From positions 186,001 through 250,000 of the forward strand of contig NZ_CP021112.1 in assembly GCF_002119765.1 (NCBI RefSeq): a stretch of 64,000 nucleotides of DNA. The letters run 5' to 3'. The stretch is from Pseudorhodoplanes sinuspersici (GTDB lineage: Bacteria > Pseudomonadota > Alphaproteobacteria > Rhizobiales > Xanthobacteraceae). This document shows positions 1-9,526 of this stretch, piece after piece (the first letter of the stretch is position 1; every line of letters starts with the position of its first letter). The notes under the pieces are model-generated. The model did not search any database. It saw only the letters and a list, made by a program, of their open reading frames with translations, and was not told the origin of the DNA. Position numbers and translations under genes: made by a program.

Positions 1-629
1 CGCTCTACGTCCTCGGCCTCATGGGCATGCCGCGCCGCATGGAGCATTACAACATAGCTCAGTGGCAGCCCTACCTGATCGTCGCCGCGCTCGGCGCGGC
101 GCTGATCCTGCTCGGCATCATCTTTCTGATCGTCCAGCTCGTTGTCAGCGTCCGGCATCGACAAGGGACGGTCGATCTCAGCGGCGATCCATGGAACGGA
201 CGCACGCTGGAATGGCTGACGTCATCGCCGCCGGCACCCTACAATTTTGCTGTCGTGCCCGACGTGCGCGATATCGATGCCTTCCATGACATGAAAAAGC
301 GCGGTGTCGCCTATCGCAGGCCCGACCGTTACCAAGACATCTATATGCCGAGGAGTACTGGCGCCGGCGTTTTCCTCGGCGTTCTTGCCTTCCTGCTCGG
401 TTTCGCCATGGTCTGGCACATCTGGTGGATGGCCATCGCATGCACGATCGGCATGTGGGCTGTGATCATCGCCCGAACTTACAATGACGACACCGAATAT
501 CGCCTGTCGGCCGCCGACGTCGAGAAGATCGAAGACCGGCGTTATCAGGCTCTGGCAAGCGCCGCACGGAGCCGGAATGTGATCGCTCCCGGTCTTTCAG
601 ATCAACCGGTTACGGAAAGTCCGACATGA
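1..629 (+). CDS. cyoB: Cytochrome o ubiquinol oxidase subunit I, C-terminal part (5' cut by window edge)
   Basis: About the last 208 residues of the haem-copper oxidase subunit I are visible; the reading frame is open to the left edge, so the haem and CuB ligand region lies outside the window. What remains shows the late hydrophobic helices (one near residues 22-46 of the visible part, two more near 115-160) and a segment around PWNGRTLEWLTSSPPAPYNF, which is characteristic of CyoB/QoxB C-termini. The enzyme oxidises ubiquinol, reduces oxygen to water and pumps protons at the inner membrane. It overlaps cyoC by four bases (ATGA). Family assignment is firm from the C-terminal signature and the following cyoC and cyoD. 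Confidence 0.93.
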   Translation, partial: LYVLGLMGMPRRMEHYNIAQWQPYLIVAALGAALILLGIIFLIVQLVVSVRHRQGTVDLSGDPWNGRTLEWLTSSPPAPYNFAVVPDVRDIDAFHDMKKRGVAYRRPDRYQDIYMPRSTGAGVFLGVLAFLLGFAMVWHIWWMAIACTIGMWAVIIARTYNDDTEYRLSAADVEKIEDRRYQALASAARSRNVIAPGLSDQPVTESPT

Positions 630-1246
630 GCGCCGAAGCAATCGTTGCGACCGCGGACCCGGCAGCCTCTGAACCGGGGACCTCCGATGTGTATGAGCAT
701 CGGGCGTTCGGATTCTGGCTTTATCTGATGAGCGACGCGATTATCTTTTCGCTGCTGTTCGCGACCTACGTGGTGATGGCCTCCACCGGCACGGATGGCG
801 GCCCCACGGGACGGACCTTGTTCAGCCTGCCGCACGCCTTCGGCGAAACCCTGCTGTTGCTGTTGAGCAGCCTCACTTTCGGCCTTGCCTCCCTGGCGAT
901 GAAATCCGACAAGCGGGCGGCAATGCTGTCGTGGCTACTTGTTACGTTCGTGCTGGGGCTGGGGTTCGTGCTTATGGAGATCCGCGAATTTTACGGCATG
1001 GTGCAGGTCGGTGCAGGCCCGGACCGCAGTGGATTTCTCTCAGCTTTTTTCACGCTGGTCGGCACTCATGGGCTGCACGTGACCTTTGGTCTAATCTGGA
1101 TCCTCATCATGGCGAGCCAGGTCATTATCAAGGGGCTGACCGCACCCGTCGTCTCACGCTTTTTTCGGCTGGGCCTTTTCTGGCACTTCCTGGATATCGT
1201 CTGGATCGGCATCTTCTCCGTCGTGTATCTTCCGGGAGTCCTGTGA
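626..1246 (+). CDS. cyoC: Cytochrome o ubiquinol oxidase subunit III
   Basis: 206 residues with five hydrophobic segments, the usual size for CyoC. It belongs to the subunit III family that stabilises the bo3 quinol oxidase. Recognisable stretches are DAIIFSLLFATYVVMA near residue 38, HGLHVTFGLIWI near 151 and FWHFLDIVWIGIFSVVYL near the C-terminus. The start ATG overlaps the cyoB stop, and cyoD starts immediately after its stop, so the three are translationally coupled in one operon. No promoter is visible inside the operon. Confidence 0.95.
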   Translation: MSAEAIVATADPAASEPGTSDVYEHRAFGFWLYLMSDAIIFSLLFATYVVMASTGTDGGPTGRTLFSLPHAFGETLLLLLSSLTFGLASLAMKSDKRAAMLSWLLVTFVLGLGFVLMEIREFYGMVQVGAGPDRSGFLSAFFTLVGTHGLHVTFGLIWILIMASQVIIKGLTAPVVSRFFRLGLFWHFLDIVWIGIFSVVYLPGVL

Positions 1247-1561
1247 ATGAACCAATCCGCCGGCAACACGCACGGGTTAAGGACCTATCTTATCGGCTTT
1301 GTGCTCGCCCTGAGCCTGACTGCAATTCCATTTGCGCTCGTTGCGACGAATGCGCTGCCGAAGTCGTCCACACTGATCATCATTGGCATTGCCGCCATCA
1401 TCCAAATCCTAGTTCACTTGCGCTACTTCCTGCACCTGGATTTTAATTCGACGCCGCGCGAGAACCTCCTGGCGATCATGTTCGCCACCATTCTCATCGT
1501 CATCATGGTCGGCGGCAGCTTCTGGATCATGTTCGATCTGCATCGCCGAATGTTGACATGA
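1247..1561 (+). CDS. cyoD: Cytochrome o ubiquinol oxidase subunit IV
   Basis: 104 residues with three transmembrane helices (about 13-33, 42-60 and 75-97), matching the small CyoD family. The motif HLRYFLHLDF near residue 57 is typical. CyoD assists assembly of the CuB centre in the bo3 oxidase. It starts directly after the cyoC stop and ends 37 bases before the convergent GMC oxidoreductase gene. No cyoE (haem O synthase) follows, and no clear T-tailed hairpin lies in the short convergent gap. Confidence 0.93.
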   Translation: MNQSAGNTHGLRTYLIGFVLALSLTAIPFALVATNALPKSSTLIIIGIAAIIQILVHLRYFLHLDFNSTPRENLLAIMFATILIVIMVGGSFWIMFDLHRRMLT

Positions 1562-1598
1562 TCAGGCAACAATACATCAAACTCCTACCACCGCCCGC

Positions 1599-3152
1599 TC
1601 ACGACAGTCTCTGCAAGAGGTGATCGCCCACGCGGATTGCATTGGCAATTGCCGTGAGGGACGGATTCACCGCTCCGATGCTGACGAAGAAGCTTGTATC
1701 CACGACATACAGATTGTCGATCTCATGCGCCTTGCAGTTCACATCCAATACTGAAGTTTTGGGGTCCGTTCCGAACCGGCATGTCCCGGCCTGATGCGCG
1801 CAGCCGGCGATCGGAATCTCCGTCTTCATGTAGATGTTGCGCGGGATAAGATGGTCGGGATGCATGCCCAGATGATTCAGCATCGACTTGAGCTTGTCGT
1901 ACAACTTTTGCTTTGGCACCTGGTTGTTGGGAGTGTAACTCAGCGTCAGGTTGCCGGACTTGTCGACAGTGACACGATTTTCCGGATCGGGTAGATCTTC
2001 CGTTGTGAGCCAGAAATCCACAGTGTGATCGGCAAGCTTGTCGAGCACGCCCATCGGAAGCAGCGCGGTTTCGATCGGCTTCTCGCCCCGATACATCGGG
2101 CCCAGAGACTTGCCGATCATCTGGATGTTACCCATCGGGTAATCGAACCCATCCATTCCAAAATAGAAATCGTTCAGCGCGAGCGTCTTCTGGAATATGG
2201 TCGGATTGGGCTCGCGTGAGATCGCGAGCACGGCCTGGCTGTTGTGGAAGATATAGTTGCGTCCTACCTGATCCGAGCCATTGGCAAGCCCGTTCGGGTG
2301 CTTGTCATTGGCCGACATCAGCAACAGTTTGGCGGTGTTTGCCGCTCCGCACGAGACGACGACGATATCGCCACGGAAAACCTCCTCCTCTCCGCCAACT
2401 TCGGCGACAACCTCTGTGACAGCCTTACCGGCGGTATCCGTCCTCAACTTGAGCGCGGTTGCGTTGCGGAGCAACGTCACGTTGGGGAATTCGAGGGCGG
2501 GCCGCACGGCCACAACCTCTGCGTCTGATTTGGCATGCACCAGACATGGAAAGCCGTCACAGGTCTGACAGCGGATACACGTGCTGTATGCCATGTTCCG
2601 CTCGTCCATCATCACCGCACAGGGAGCGGGGAAAGGATGATAACCGGCCGCTGTCAGGTCATCGAAAAGTTGCTGAATGCGTGGTTCGTTAGAGACGGGC
2701 GGACAGGGATAGGGTCCACTGGCGGGAGGTTCGGTCGGATCCCGGCCCCTCAGGCCGTGGACATGATACATCCGCTCGGCCTTCGCATAATATGGCTCCA
2801 GCTCTTCGTATTGGATCGGCCAGGCGGGGGAGATGCCGTCGTAATGACGCAACTCGCCGAAATCCTGCTGCCGAAGACGATACAGCGCCGCGCCGAACAT
2901 CTTGCTCGCGCCGCCAACGTAATAATGCACCTGTGGCTGGAACGGCCGGCCATCGCGGTCGTACCAGGTGTCGGGCGTAATATAGCGGTTCTGCTCGAAG
3001 ACTGCTGACACATCCCAGTTTTTCGCCTCGCGCTTGAGCCAGTCGCCGCGCTCGAGGATCAGGATGCTCTTCCCCGAAGGTGCGAGGTGTCTGGCGAGCG
3101 TGCCGCCGCCTGCACCGCTGCCGACGATGATGACGTCAAAGCGTTTATCCAT
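1599..3152 (-). CDS. GMC family FAD-dependent oxidoreductase
   Basis: 517 residues. The N-terminal FAD-binding Rossmann motif is VIIVGSGAGGGTLARHLAPS at residues 8-27, followed by the ILERGDW strand. A cysteine-rich stretch STCIRCQTCDGFPC near residue 190 and a C-terminal HQAGTCRFG ... NPSLTAIANA region match the glucose-methanol-choline oxidoreductase subgroup that oxidises sugars or polyols. There is no signal peptide and no gluconate dehydrogenase-type cytochrome partner here, so a cytosolic or unassigned acceptor is likely. It lies 11 bases downstream of the SDR gene on the same strand and is probably co-transcribed. The substrate is unknown; a sugar or polyol alcohol is the best guess from its GH15 and SDR neighbours. 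Confidence 0.85.
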   Translation of the reverse strand: MDKRFDVIIVGSGAGGGTLARHLAPSGKSILILERGDWLKREAKNWDVSAVFEQNRYITPDTWYDRDGRPFQPQVHYYVGGASKMFGAALYRLRQQDFGELRHYDGISPAWPIQYEELEPYYAKAERMYHVHGLRGRDPTEPPASGPYPCPPVSNEPRIQQLFDDLTAAGYHPFPAPCAVMMDERNMAYSTCIRCQTCDGFPCLVHAKSDAEVVAVRPALEFPNVTLLRNATALKLRTDTAGKAVTEVVAEVGGEEEVFRGDIVVVSCGAANTAKLLLMSANDKHPNGLANGSDQVGRNYIFHNSQAVLAISREPNPTIFQKTLALNDFYFGMDGFDYPMGNIQMIGKSLGPMYRGEKPIETALLPMGVLDKLADHTVDFWLTTEDLPDPENRVTVDKSGNLTLSYTPNNQVPKQKLYDKLKSMLNHLGMHPDHLIPRNIYMKTEIPIAGCAHQAGTCRFGTDPKTSVLDVNCKAHEIDNLYVVDTSFFVSIGAVNPSLTAIANAIRVGDHLLQRLS

Positions 3153-3163
3153 ACCGATCCCCG

Positions 3164-3931
3164 CTAGAGACCGACGCTGCTGTGCATGATGCCGCCATCC
3201 GCGAAAATTGTGGTTGCGGTGAGATAGCTCGCGCCATCCCCGGCCAGGAAGCCGACAACACTGGCAATCTCTTCGGGGCGCGCCATACGTCCCAGCGGAA
3301 TCGCGGCATCCAATTGCGCAAGCTTGGCTGGATCGTTCATCGTGCTGAGATTGATCGGCGTCGCAACAGCGCCCGGACCGACCCCCACGACAAGGATGTT
3401 GTGGCTGGCAAGCTCAAGACCGGCAGTGCGTGTGAGCATGCGCATGCCGCCTTTGGCAAGGCAATAAGCGGTGTTGCCCGGCATTGGCCAATCCTCGTGA
3501 ACCGATGTGATGTTGATAATGCGACCGCCATCGCCTTGCTTGATCATCTGTTTGGCTGCGATTTGCGTACCGAAGAAGGCGCTCTTGAGATTGACGTCCA
3601 TCACCTTGCCGTACTGAGCCTCGGTCGTATCCAGGACAGAGGTACGCGTTTCGATGCCGGCATTGTTCACCATGATATCCAGGCGACTGAACCCGCTCAC
3701 GGCCGCATCCACGAGCTTCTGCAGATCAGCGATCTTGCTCACATCCGCCTCGACCCCGATAGACTTGCCGCCAAGCTCGGCGATCTGCCGCTCAAGCGCA
3801 TCGGTCGCGGCCGGGTCAACGACATAGTCTATGACAATTCTGACACCTTGCCGCGCCAGTTCGAGGGCAATGGCCTTACCAATCCCGCTATTGCCACCCG
3901 TAACAATCGCCACCTTGTCTTTCAGCGCCAT
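3164..3931 (-). CDS. Short-chain dehydrogenase/reductase, glucose 1-dehydrogenase-like
   Basis: 255 residues, a classical SDR. The cofactor motif TGGNSGIG is at residues 11-18, NNAG near 88, the catalytic serine in ITSVHE near 141 and the Y-x3-K pair in AYCLAKG near 155. The C-terminal segment around PLGRMARPEEIASVVGFLAG is standard for 3-oxoacyl-ACP reductase/glucose 1-dehydrogenase-type SDRs. It sits between the GMC oxidoreductase and the GH15 hydrolase on the same strand, which suggests sugar or polyol oxidation, but SDR substrate cannot be read from sequence alone. Confidence 0.85.
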   Translation of the reverse strand: MALKDKVAIVTGGNSGIGKAIALELARQGVRIVIDYVVDPAATDALERQIAELGGKSIGVEADVSKIADLQKLVDAAVSGFSRLDIMVNNAGIETRTSVLDTTEAQYGKVMDVNLKSAFFGTQIAAKQMIKQGDGGRIINITSVHEDWPMPGNTAYCLAKGGMRMLTRTAGLELASHNILVVGVGPGAVATPINLSTMNDPAKLAQLDAAIPLGRMARPEEIASVVGFLAGDGASYLTATTIFADGGIMHSSVGL

Positions 3932-4026
3932 GATCGCTCCTCGATGATCGAGCTGAGGTACCGTTTCCCGACATGTGGCCGGCCAAAAAGACGCGGCTGA
4001 ACCTGTATGCCGGTGTCAGCGAAGCT

Positions 4027-5856
4027 TCACGCATCAGTTGGCCCTCCTCGCGCACGCTGTTGTGCGGGGCCAATATTATGCAGATTCAACGCAGTCCCGA
4101 TCAGGGCAAGATGCGAGAATGCCTGCGGAAAATTTCCGACCTGCCGCTTTGCTTGGGGGTTATATTCTTCCGCGAGCAGTCCAACGTCGTTGCTCAGCGA
4201 TAGCAGACGCTCAAACAAGGCGCGCGCTTCCGTGTCACGTTTCTGAAGCGCGTAGTTGTCGGCAAGCCAGAAACTGCACGGGAGAAAAGCCCCTTCGCCT
4301 GGCGGCAGTCCGTCCACATTTGTCCCTGTCCGGTAGCGTAGAACAAAGCCATCGACGAGCAATTCACGTTCGATGGCTTCGACCGTTCCGCATACGCGCG
4401 GATCGGTCGCCGGCAGGAAGCCCATAACCGGGATCAACAACAGATTGGCGTCGAGATCGGTACTGCCGAAACTCTGCGTGAAAGTATTGCGGTTTGAATC
4501 AAAGCCCTGCGCGCATATCTTGGCATGCATTTCGTCTCGAACCTGCCGCCAACGGTCCAGCGGACCATCCAATTTAAATCGCTCTGCATCACGCAATGTA
4601 CGGTCAAGCGCGACCCATGCCATCACCTTTGAAAGGGTGAAATGCCGCGGTCCGCCTCGAACTTCCCACATGCCCTCATCAGGTTGAATCCAAATTTTCT
4701 CCACATGCTCAATCAGCGTTTGCTGCAAGGCCCAGCCGGAGGGTGCGGGTGCAAGTCCATTTTTGCGCGCCTGGAACAGGGCATCGATAAGTTCGCCAAA
4801 GATATCAAGCTGAAACTGATCGGATGCCGCGTTGCCGACACGCACTGGGGACGAGCCTTCATAGCCGGGCAACCACGAGACTTCCCATTCGTCCAGCTGG
4901 CGCTCACCTCCAAGACCGTACATGATCTGGGTCTGATCAGGACTGCCGGCCGCACTTCGCAAAAGCCAGTCGCGCCAGGCACGCGCCTCCTCGACGTAAC
5001 CTGCGGACATCATCGCCATCAACGTCATGGTGGCGTCCCTGACCCAGCAGTAGCGGTAATCCCAATTGCGCGGTCCACCCAGTTGCTCAGGCAGCGATGT
5101 GGTGGGCGCCGCGACGAAGCCGCCGGTTTCTGAGAAGCTCAGGGCTTTCAATGTCAGCAGCGACCGTTGCACGGCACCATTCCATTCGCCTTTGTAGGTG
5201 CTTTTTGCAGACCAGTTGCGCCAGAAGCTTTCGGTTCTTTCAAGCATCGGCCGCCAATCCAGGGGCGCCGGGGCAGGCAAATGCGAAGGGCCGTAACTCA
5301 TCACGAAAGCGATAGATTGTCCGGCCGCCACATCGAATTGAGCTGTTGTTGCGAGATTTTCACTCAGAAGATCGACCGGTGCACGCAGCACCACCTTGTT
5401 CGGTCCGGCGACGGCACTAAGCCCTGAATTATCCTCAAGTTTTGTGACCCATGGCACTGATCTGCCGTAGTCGAAGCGCAACGTCATCATCAGTTGCATC
5501 GCGACCTTGCCGGATCGTCCTTCGACGATGCGGATCACCGATGGACTGACCTGCCCTAGGGGCATGAAATCGATCACCGCGACGCGGCCGTCTTTGGTTT
5601 CGAAAATTGTCTCCAGCACCATGGTGCTGTCGCGATAGCCACGTGTGATGCGCGGGGCGGGGTCCGCGGGACAAATCTGCCAACGTCCATGTTCGGACGT
5701 ACCAAGAAGGGCTGCAAAACATGCGCTGCTATCGAAGCGCGGCCAGCATAGCCAGTCGATCGAACCGTTGCGGCCAACCAGGGCTGCGGTTCTGCAATCG
5801 CCGATCAACGCATAATCTTCAATAGCAAGCGGGCCGTCGGCTCTCCTTGCAGTCAT
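4027..5856 (-). CDS. Glycoside hydrolase family 15 protein (glucoamylase/trehalase-like)
   Basis: About 609 residues from the ATG at 5856; a GTG two codons upstream (5862) is an alternative start. The N-terminal beta domain begins with IEDYALIGDCRTAALVGRNG, followed by SIDWLCWPRFDS. The (alpha/alpha)6 catalytic domain has DYRYCWVRDATMTLMAM in the middle and EEYNPQAKRQVGNFPQAFSH near the end, where the second catalytic glutamate of GH15 sits. Proteins of this architecture hydrolyse terminal alpha-glucosidic bonds, and several bacterial ones are trehalases. No signal peptide is visible, so it probably acts on intracellular trehalose or maltooligosaccharides. It is the first gene of the minus-strand GH15-SDR-GMC group. 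Confidence 0.88.
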   Translation of the reverse strand: MTARRADGPLAIEDYALIGDCRTAALVGRNGSIDWLCWPRFDSSACFAALLGTSEHGRWQICPADPAPRITRGYRDSTMVLETIFETKDGRVAVIDFMPLGQVSPSVIRIVEGRSGKVAMQLMMTLRFDYGRSVPWVTKLEDNSGLSAVAGPNKVVLRAPVDLLSENLATTAQFDVAAGQSIAFVMSYGPSHLPAPAPLDWRPMLERTESFWRNWSAKSTYKGEWNGAVQRSLLTLKALSFSETGGFVAAPTTSLPEQLGGPRNWDYRYCWVRDATMTLMAMMSAGYVEEARAWRDWLLRSAAGSPDQTQIMYGLGGERQLDEWEVSWLPGYEGSSPVRVGNAASDQFQLDIFGELIDALFQARKNGLAPAPSGWALQQTLIEHVEKIWIQPDEGMWEVRGGPRHFTLSKVMAWVALDRTLRDAERFKLDGPLDRWRQVRDEMHAKICAQGFDSNRNTFTQSFGSTDLDANLLLIPVMGFLPATDPRVCGTVEAIERELLVDGFVLRYRTGTNVDGLPPGEGAFLPCSFWLADNYALQKRDTEARALFERLLSLSNDVGLLAEEYNPQAKRQVGNFPQAFSHLALIGTALNLHNIGPAQQRARGGPTDA

Positions 5857-6195
5857 TGTCACGTTCCAGACTTAGGGGTGGGTCACGTTACCAATGCTGG
5901 CACGCACCACAACAAGGGCTCAGCACGGTTTCGGCCGGCCCCCATCTCCTGCCACAACGGCGATGGAATCGGCCAGGTGACATCCCGCACATCGCCCGCG
6001 GATTGCCTCCATTGAGCATCCTGCGACGACTTCGCCAGACAGTGGGTTAAAGCGCGGGTAGACCGAGTTGCGCTCTGGGAATCGGGTTAACGACGGGTAA
6101 ATACAGCGTGAACCGAGCAGGCATTGCCGTATACATTTGATTTGCTGGTGGCGCATGAACATAACAGGGTCCACGCCTCCCCGTGTTAAGGTCTG
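5857..6195 (-). other. Intergenic region upstream of the GH15 gene
   Basis: 339 bases between the start of the GH15 gene and the end of the LivF-type ATPase gene, both on the minus strand. It must hold the GH15-SDR-GMC promoter and the 3' end of the ABC operon. No coding sequence, convincing terminator with a T-run or strong palindrome was seen. Confidence 0.5.
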
Positions 6196-6933
6196 CTAAT
6201 GAATGCCGACCCCGACGAGACGATCCACCAGCGCCCGATCGGCATGCAGCGTTTCCGGCAGCCCGGACCAGCTGAGTCGTCCACGCTCCATCACCAGCAC
6301 GTTATTAGCGAAGTCCAACGCGCGTTCGATCTGCTGCTCGACCAGAACGATGGTCACTTCATTGGTGGACGCCAGTTTCGCCAGCAACGCCATCAACTCA
6401 TCACAGATGACGGGCGCAAGACCTTCCAGAGGCTCGTCCAGCAACAGGATCGAGGGCTTGCCCAACAGCGTCCGGGCCATCGTCAGCATCTGCTGCTCGC
6501 CGCCGGATAATTGCTTGCCATAGTTGCCGCGGCGTTCACGTAATCGCGGAAACATCGCATAGGCCTCCTCGAGCGCGGAAACCGGCCTCCCCTTCAGACC
6601 GGCGCGCAGATTCTCCTCCACCGTCAGCGAAGCGAAGATGTCGCGTGTCTGCGGCACGTAGCCGATCCCAAGATCGGCGCGCTTGGAGGTGCGTTTGGTC
6701 GTCACATCCTCCTCACCCATCCTGATCTCTCCGCCATGACGCGCCGTCAGGCCCATCAGCGTCGCCAGCAGCGTGGTCTTGCCCATGCCGTTGCGGCCGA
6801 GCACGGCGAGACGATCACCCGCTTTCACCGAGAACGAAACGCCCTCGATAATCCGCGTTGGCCCATAACCCGCGCTGAGATTTTCGACGTCAAGCGGTGC
6901 GGCGGGCATCGGCATAGCTCCCCAAATACGCAC
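6196..6933 (-). CDS. Branched-chain-type ABC transporter ATP-binding protein (LivF-like)
   Basis: 245 residues. It has a Walker A motif GRNGMGKTTLL near residue 47, the signature LSGGEQQMLTMART near 142 and Walker B ILLLDEPLEGLAP near 161. Length and the LEGLAP ending fit the LivF class of ATPases that energise LivHM-type permeases. A start at residue 7 or 9 is also possible because the first residues overlap the upstream ATPase gene by 44 bases. It is the last gene of the minus-strand operon, and the cognate substrate is probably an aromatic or amide compound given the neighbours. Confidence 0.9.
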   Translation of the reverse strand: MRIWGAMPMPAAPLDVENLSAGYGPTRIIEGVSFSVKAGDRLAVLGRNGMGKTTLLATLMGLTARHGGEIRMGEEDVTTKRTSKRADLGIGYVPQTRDIFASLTVEENLRAGLKGRPVSALEEAYAMFPRLRERRGNYGKQLSGGEQQMLTMARTLLGKPSILLLDEPLEGLAPVICDELMALLAKLASTNEVTIVLVEQQIERALDFANNVLVMERGRLSWSGLPETLHADRALVDRLVGVGIH

Positions 6934-7654
6934 GGCGCACGTCTTGATTGGCAGTGACCTCGTCAGGCGATCCTTCGAAAATCAGCCGACCCGCCGCCAG
7001 AACCAGTACGCGCCTGGCAAACTTGAACACGAGATCCATATCGTGCTCGATCATCAGCACGGCGATATCGGCAGGCAAACGATTGATTGCCGCAAGGATT
7101 CTGGGCGCCTCGTCATGCGGCACGCCTGCGGCCGGCTCGTCGAGCAGCAACACCTTCGGATGCAGCGCGAGGCCAATGGCCAGCTCGATCAGACGCTGTT
7201 GGCCGTAAGCAAGCTCGACGACCTTGCGATAAGCGTGCGCGTCGAGACCAAGATTGCCGAGGATTTCGCTCCACTCGGCGCGGACTTCCGGCAACTCCGT
7301 CGCGCTGGAGAAAAGCCTGCGTGAGATCCGCTTGCGCTGCATGATGGCGAGCGCAACGTTATCGGCGACCGTGAGATTGGCGAACAGCCGGGTAGTCTGG
7401 AATGTGCGTACCAGTCCGCGGCGCACCCGCTCGGGAATGCTGAGACCTGTTATCTCGTCACCTTCCATAAAGAATTGCCCCTCACTCGGCGCGATATCGC
7501 CGGTGATCAGATTGACCAACGTGGTCTTGCCCGCCCCATTCGGGCCGATCAGCGCGACACGATCGCCGGCAGCCAGTTTGAAATTGACGTCCCGGGTCAC
7601 GTGCAACCCGCCGAACGCGCGCGAAACGTTGCGGGCTTCGAGAAGATCGCTCAT
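6890..7654 (-). CDS. Branched-chain-type ABC transporter ATP-binding protein (LivG-like)
   Basis: 254 residues from the ATG at 7654, which overlaps the stop of the LivM-like permease gene (ATGA); the frame stays open further upstream but that stretch is antisense-like read-through. Walker A is GPNGAGKTTLVNLITG, the signature region is ELAYGQQRLIELAIGLA and Walker B is LLLDEPAAGVPHDEAPRI, all in LivG spacing. The longer loop after Walker A and the C-terminal YLGSY are typical of LivG rather than LivF. It forms the ATPase pair with the next gene. Confidence 0.9.
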   Translation of the reverse strand: MSDLLEARNVSRAFGGLHVTRDVNFKLAAGDRVALIGPNGAGKTTLVNLITGDIAPSEGQFFMEGDEITGLSIPERVRRGLVRTFQTTRLFANLTVADNVALAIMQRKRISRRLFSSATELPEVRAEWSEILGNLGLDAHAYRKVVELAYGQQRLIELAIGLALHPKVLLLDEPAAGVPHDEAPRILAAINRLPADIAVLMIEHDMDLVFKFARRVLVLAAGRLIFEGSPDEVTANQDVRRAYLGSYADARRTA

Positions 7655-8652
7655 GCGGCGCTCCCCGGCTGCCTCAAGCGGGAGATCTGCGACAATAAAG
7701 GTTCGATCAGACCGCGCGGCGCGAAAACCACGATCAGGATGAGCAGCAGGCCAACCATCGTCATCCAGTGGAACGGATTGGCTGCAGCCACGATATGCTC
7801 GAAGATCAGGAAGACGATAGCCCCGGCGAGCGCGCCCCACAGATGCCCGGCGCCGCCGAGCACCAGCATGACCAGCACTTCCGCCGAGCGCTCAAAGCTG
7901 ACGCTGTCGAGCCCGACCACGCCGGTGCTCATCGCTGTCAGTGCGCCGCCGACGCCAGCAACCGCGCCGGCAATTCCATACATCAGGACAAGGCGCGGAT
8001 AAATCGAGACTCCGATCATCTTGGCGCGCAAATCGTCATCCTTGATGGCACGGCACATCAGCCCGAACGGTGAATTCACCAGACGCTGCAGGAGGACAAA
8101 CACAATAATGAGTAGGCTCATCGAGAGCAGGAATGCGGTGCGGCTGTACAGGTCGAAGCTGAAAATGCCGAACACCTTGCCGGGCGTAATACCCGAAAGG
8201 CCGTCGCTGCCGCCGGTAAGCCACGACAGCTTGTTGGCGAGACCGGCGACCAATTGCCCGATGGCGATCGACAGGACCAGTTGCGGCAAGGCACGAAACC
8301 GCGTGATCAGCGCGCCGGAGATAAGGCCCATCAGCGCGCCCGTGACAATGCCGACGCCCAGCAATGCGATCGGATCGGTCAGCCCCCGAATGCAGGCGAT
8401 GCCGACCGCATAGGCGGCAACGCCGAACAGAGCGGCGTGACCCAGCGTCGCGATGCCGCAATAACCGGTGACGAGGCAGAGTGACAGGACGAGAAATGCA
8501 ATGCCGATCAAGCGCGTGAGAAACGCCAGATCTTCCGGGAACAGAAAGTAGCCGATCGCGCCGAGGCCGGCGATGGCCAACGCACTGAATGCCTCCTGCG
8601 CGAAGGGCAAGCTGCGCCGGGCCGGAACTTGGTTCATGACGACATCGCTCAT
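7651..8652 (-). CDS. Branched-chain-type ABC transporter permease (LivM-like)
   Basis: 333 residues with about ten hydrophobic segments. Family landmarks are the LCLVTGYCGIATLGHAALFGVAAYAVG stretch near residue 60 (LivM proteins carry G-x-x-S/T-L-G-H-A-A here) and GGAGHLWGALAGA near residue 275. Four-base stop/start overlaps with both the upstream LivH-like and downstream LivG-like genes show tight translational coupling. It forms the membrane channel with the LivH-like protein. Confidence 0.9.
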   Translation of the reverse strand: MSDVVMNQVPARRSLPFAQEAFSALAIAGLGAIGYFLFPEDLAFLTRLIGIAFLVLSLCLVTGYCGIATLGHAALFGVAAYAVGIACIRGLTDPIALLGVGIVTGALMGLISGALITRFRALPQLVLSIAIGQLVAGLANKLSWLTGGSDGLSGITPGKVFGIFSFDLYSRTAFLLSMSLLIIVFVLLQRLVNSPFGLMCRAIKDDDLRAKMIGVSIYPRLVLMYGIAGAVAGVGGALTAMSTGVVGLDSVSFERSAEVLVMLVLGGAGHLWGALAGAIVFLIFEHIVAAANPFHWMTMVGLLLILIVVFAPRGLIEPLLSQISRLRQPGSAA

Positions 8653-9518
8653 GCGTGGGACTTTCCAAATAGGCCGTGTGGAAACACGAACACGATGCCG
8701 ATGACCGCAAGGTAAAAGAAGAATTCGCCGAATTCAGGCGCGAGATATTTGCCGGTGGTATCGGCGAGACCGAGCAGCATGGACGCCGACAGCGCGCCGA
8801 CGATCGAGCCGGCTCCGCCGACCGAGACCACGACCAGGAATGTCACCATATAGCGTAACGCATAGAATGGCTCGATCGGCAGGATCTCGGCGCCAACCAC
8901 GCCGCCGAATGCGCCAAGCCCGATCGCCAGCGCGAAGGTCGCCGCATAGATGACCTCGGTGCGAATGCCCAAAGCGTCCGCCATGTTGCTGTGATCGACC
9001 GCCGCCCGCAATTTGATGCCGAATTCGGTTTTCTCGATCAGCAGCCACAGCGACAGCGCCGTGACGAGGCCGCAGGCGATCACAAACAGCCGGTGCGTCG
9101 GCAGCGAGCGAAAGCCGATGTCAAGCGGACCATTGAGCAGCGGCGGCAGCGGGATCGATTTCAGGGTCGGACCAAACACGAAGTTAACGACGCCGATGAT
9201 GAGGAAGGTGATGCCAATGGTCATCAGCACCTGCATCAACGGATCGGAATTGCGATAGATGCGGCGGTACAGCAATATTTCGAACGGGATCGAGACCAGA
9301 ATGGTACCGACCACCGCGATCAGGATCGCGACACTGTAATGCATCCCCAGATCGCGAAGCGCATAGGACGCCAGATAGCCGCCGATCATGGCAAAGGCGC
9401 CATGAGCGAGATTCACCACACGCATCAGACCCATCATGATCGACAGGCCAATGGAGATGATGAACAGCACCATGCCGTAGGCAAGGGCGTCGGTCAGGAT
9501 GCTGAAAACAAGACGCAT
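8649..9518 (-). CDS. Branched-chain-type ABC transporter permease (LivH-like)
   Basis: 289 residues from the ATG at 9518, chosen because it begins the hydrophobic first helix and leaves 8 bases after the amidohydrolase stop; an upstream in-frame ATG at 9554 would overlap that gene. The segment GLMRVVNLAHGAFAMIGGYLA near residue 35 is the LivH hallmark, and VVSVGGAGSIVGALSASMLL near 225 is the conserved cytoplasmic loop. It pairs with the LivM-like permease, and the whole set lies behind a dedicated binding protein gene. Confidence 0.9.
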   Translation of the reverse strand: MRLVFSILTDALAYGMVLFIISIGLSIMMGLMRVVNLAHGAFAMIGGYLASYALRDLGMHYSVAILIAVVGTILVSIPFEILLYRRIYRNSDPLMQVLMTIGITFLIIGVVNFVFGPTLKSIPLPPLLNGPLDIGFRSLPTHRLFVIACGLVTALSLWLLIEKTEFGIKLRAAVDHSNMADALGIRTEVIYAATFALAIGLGAFGGVVGAEILPIEPFYALRYMVTFLVVVSVGGAGSIVGALSASMLLGLADTTGKYLAPEFGEFFFYLAVIGIVFVFPHGLFGKSHA

Positions 9519-9526
9519 AAGTGATC

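Noticed and set aside
1562-1598. A bidirectional terminator between cyoD and the GMC gene
   Set aside because: No stable inverted repeat in the 37-base gap.
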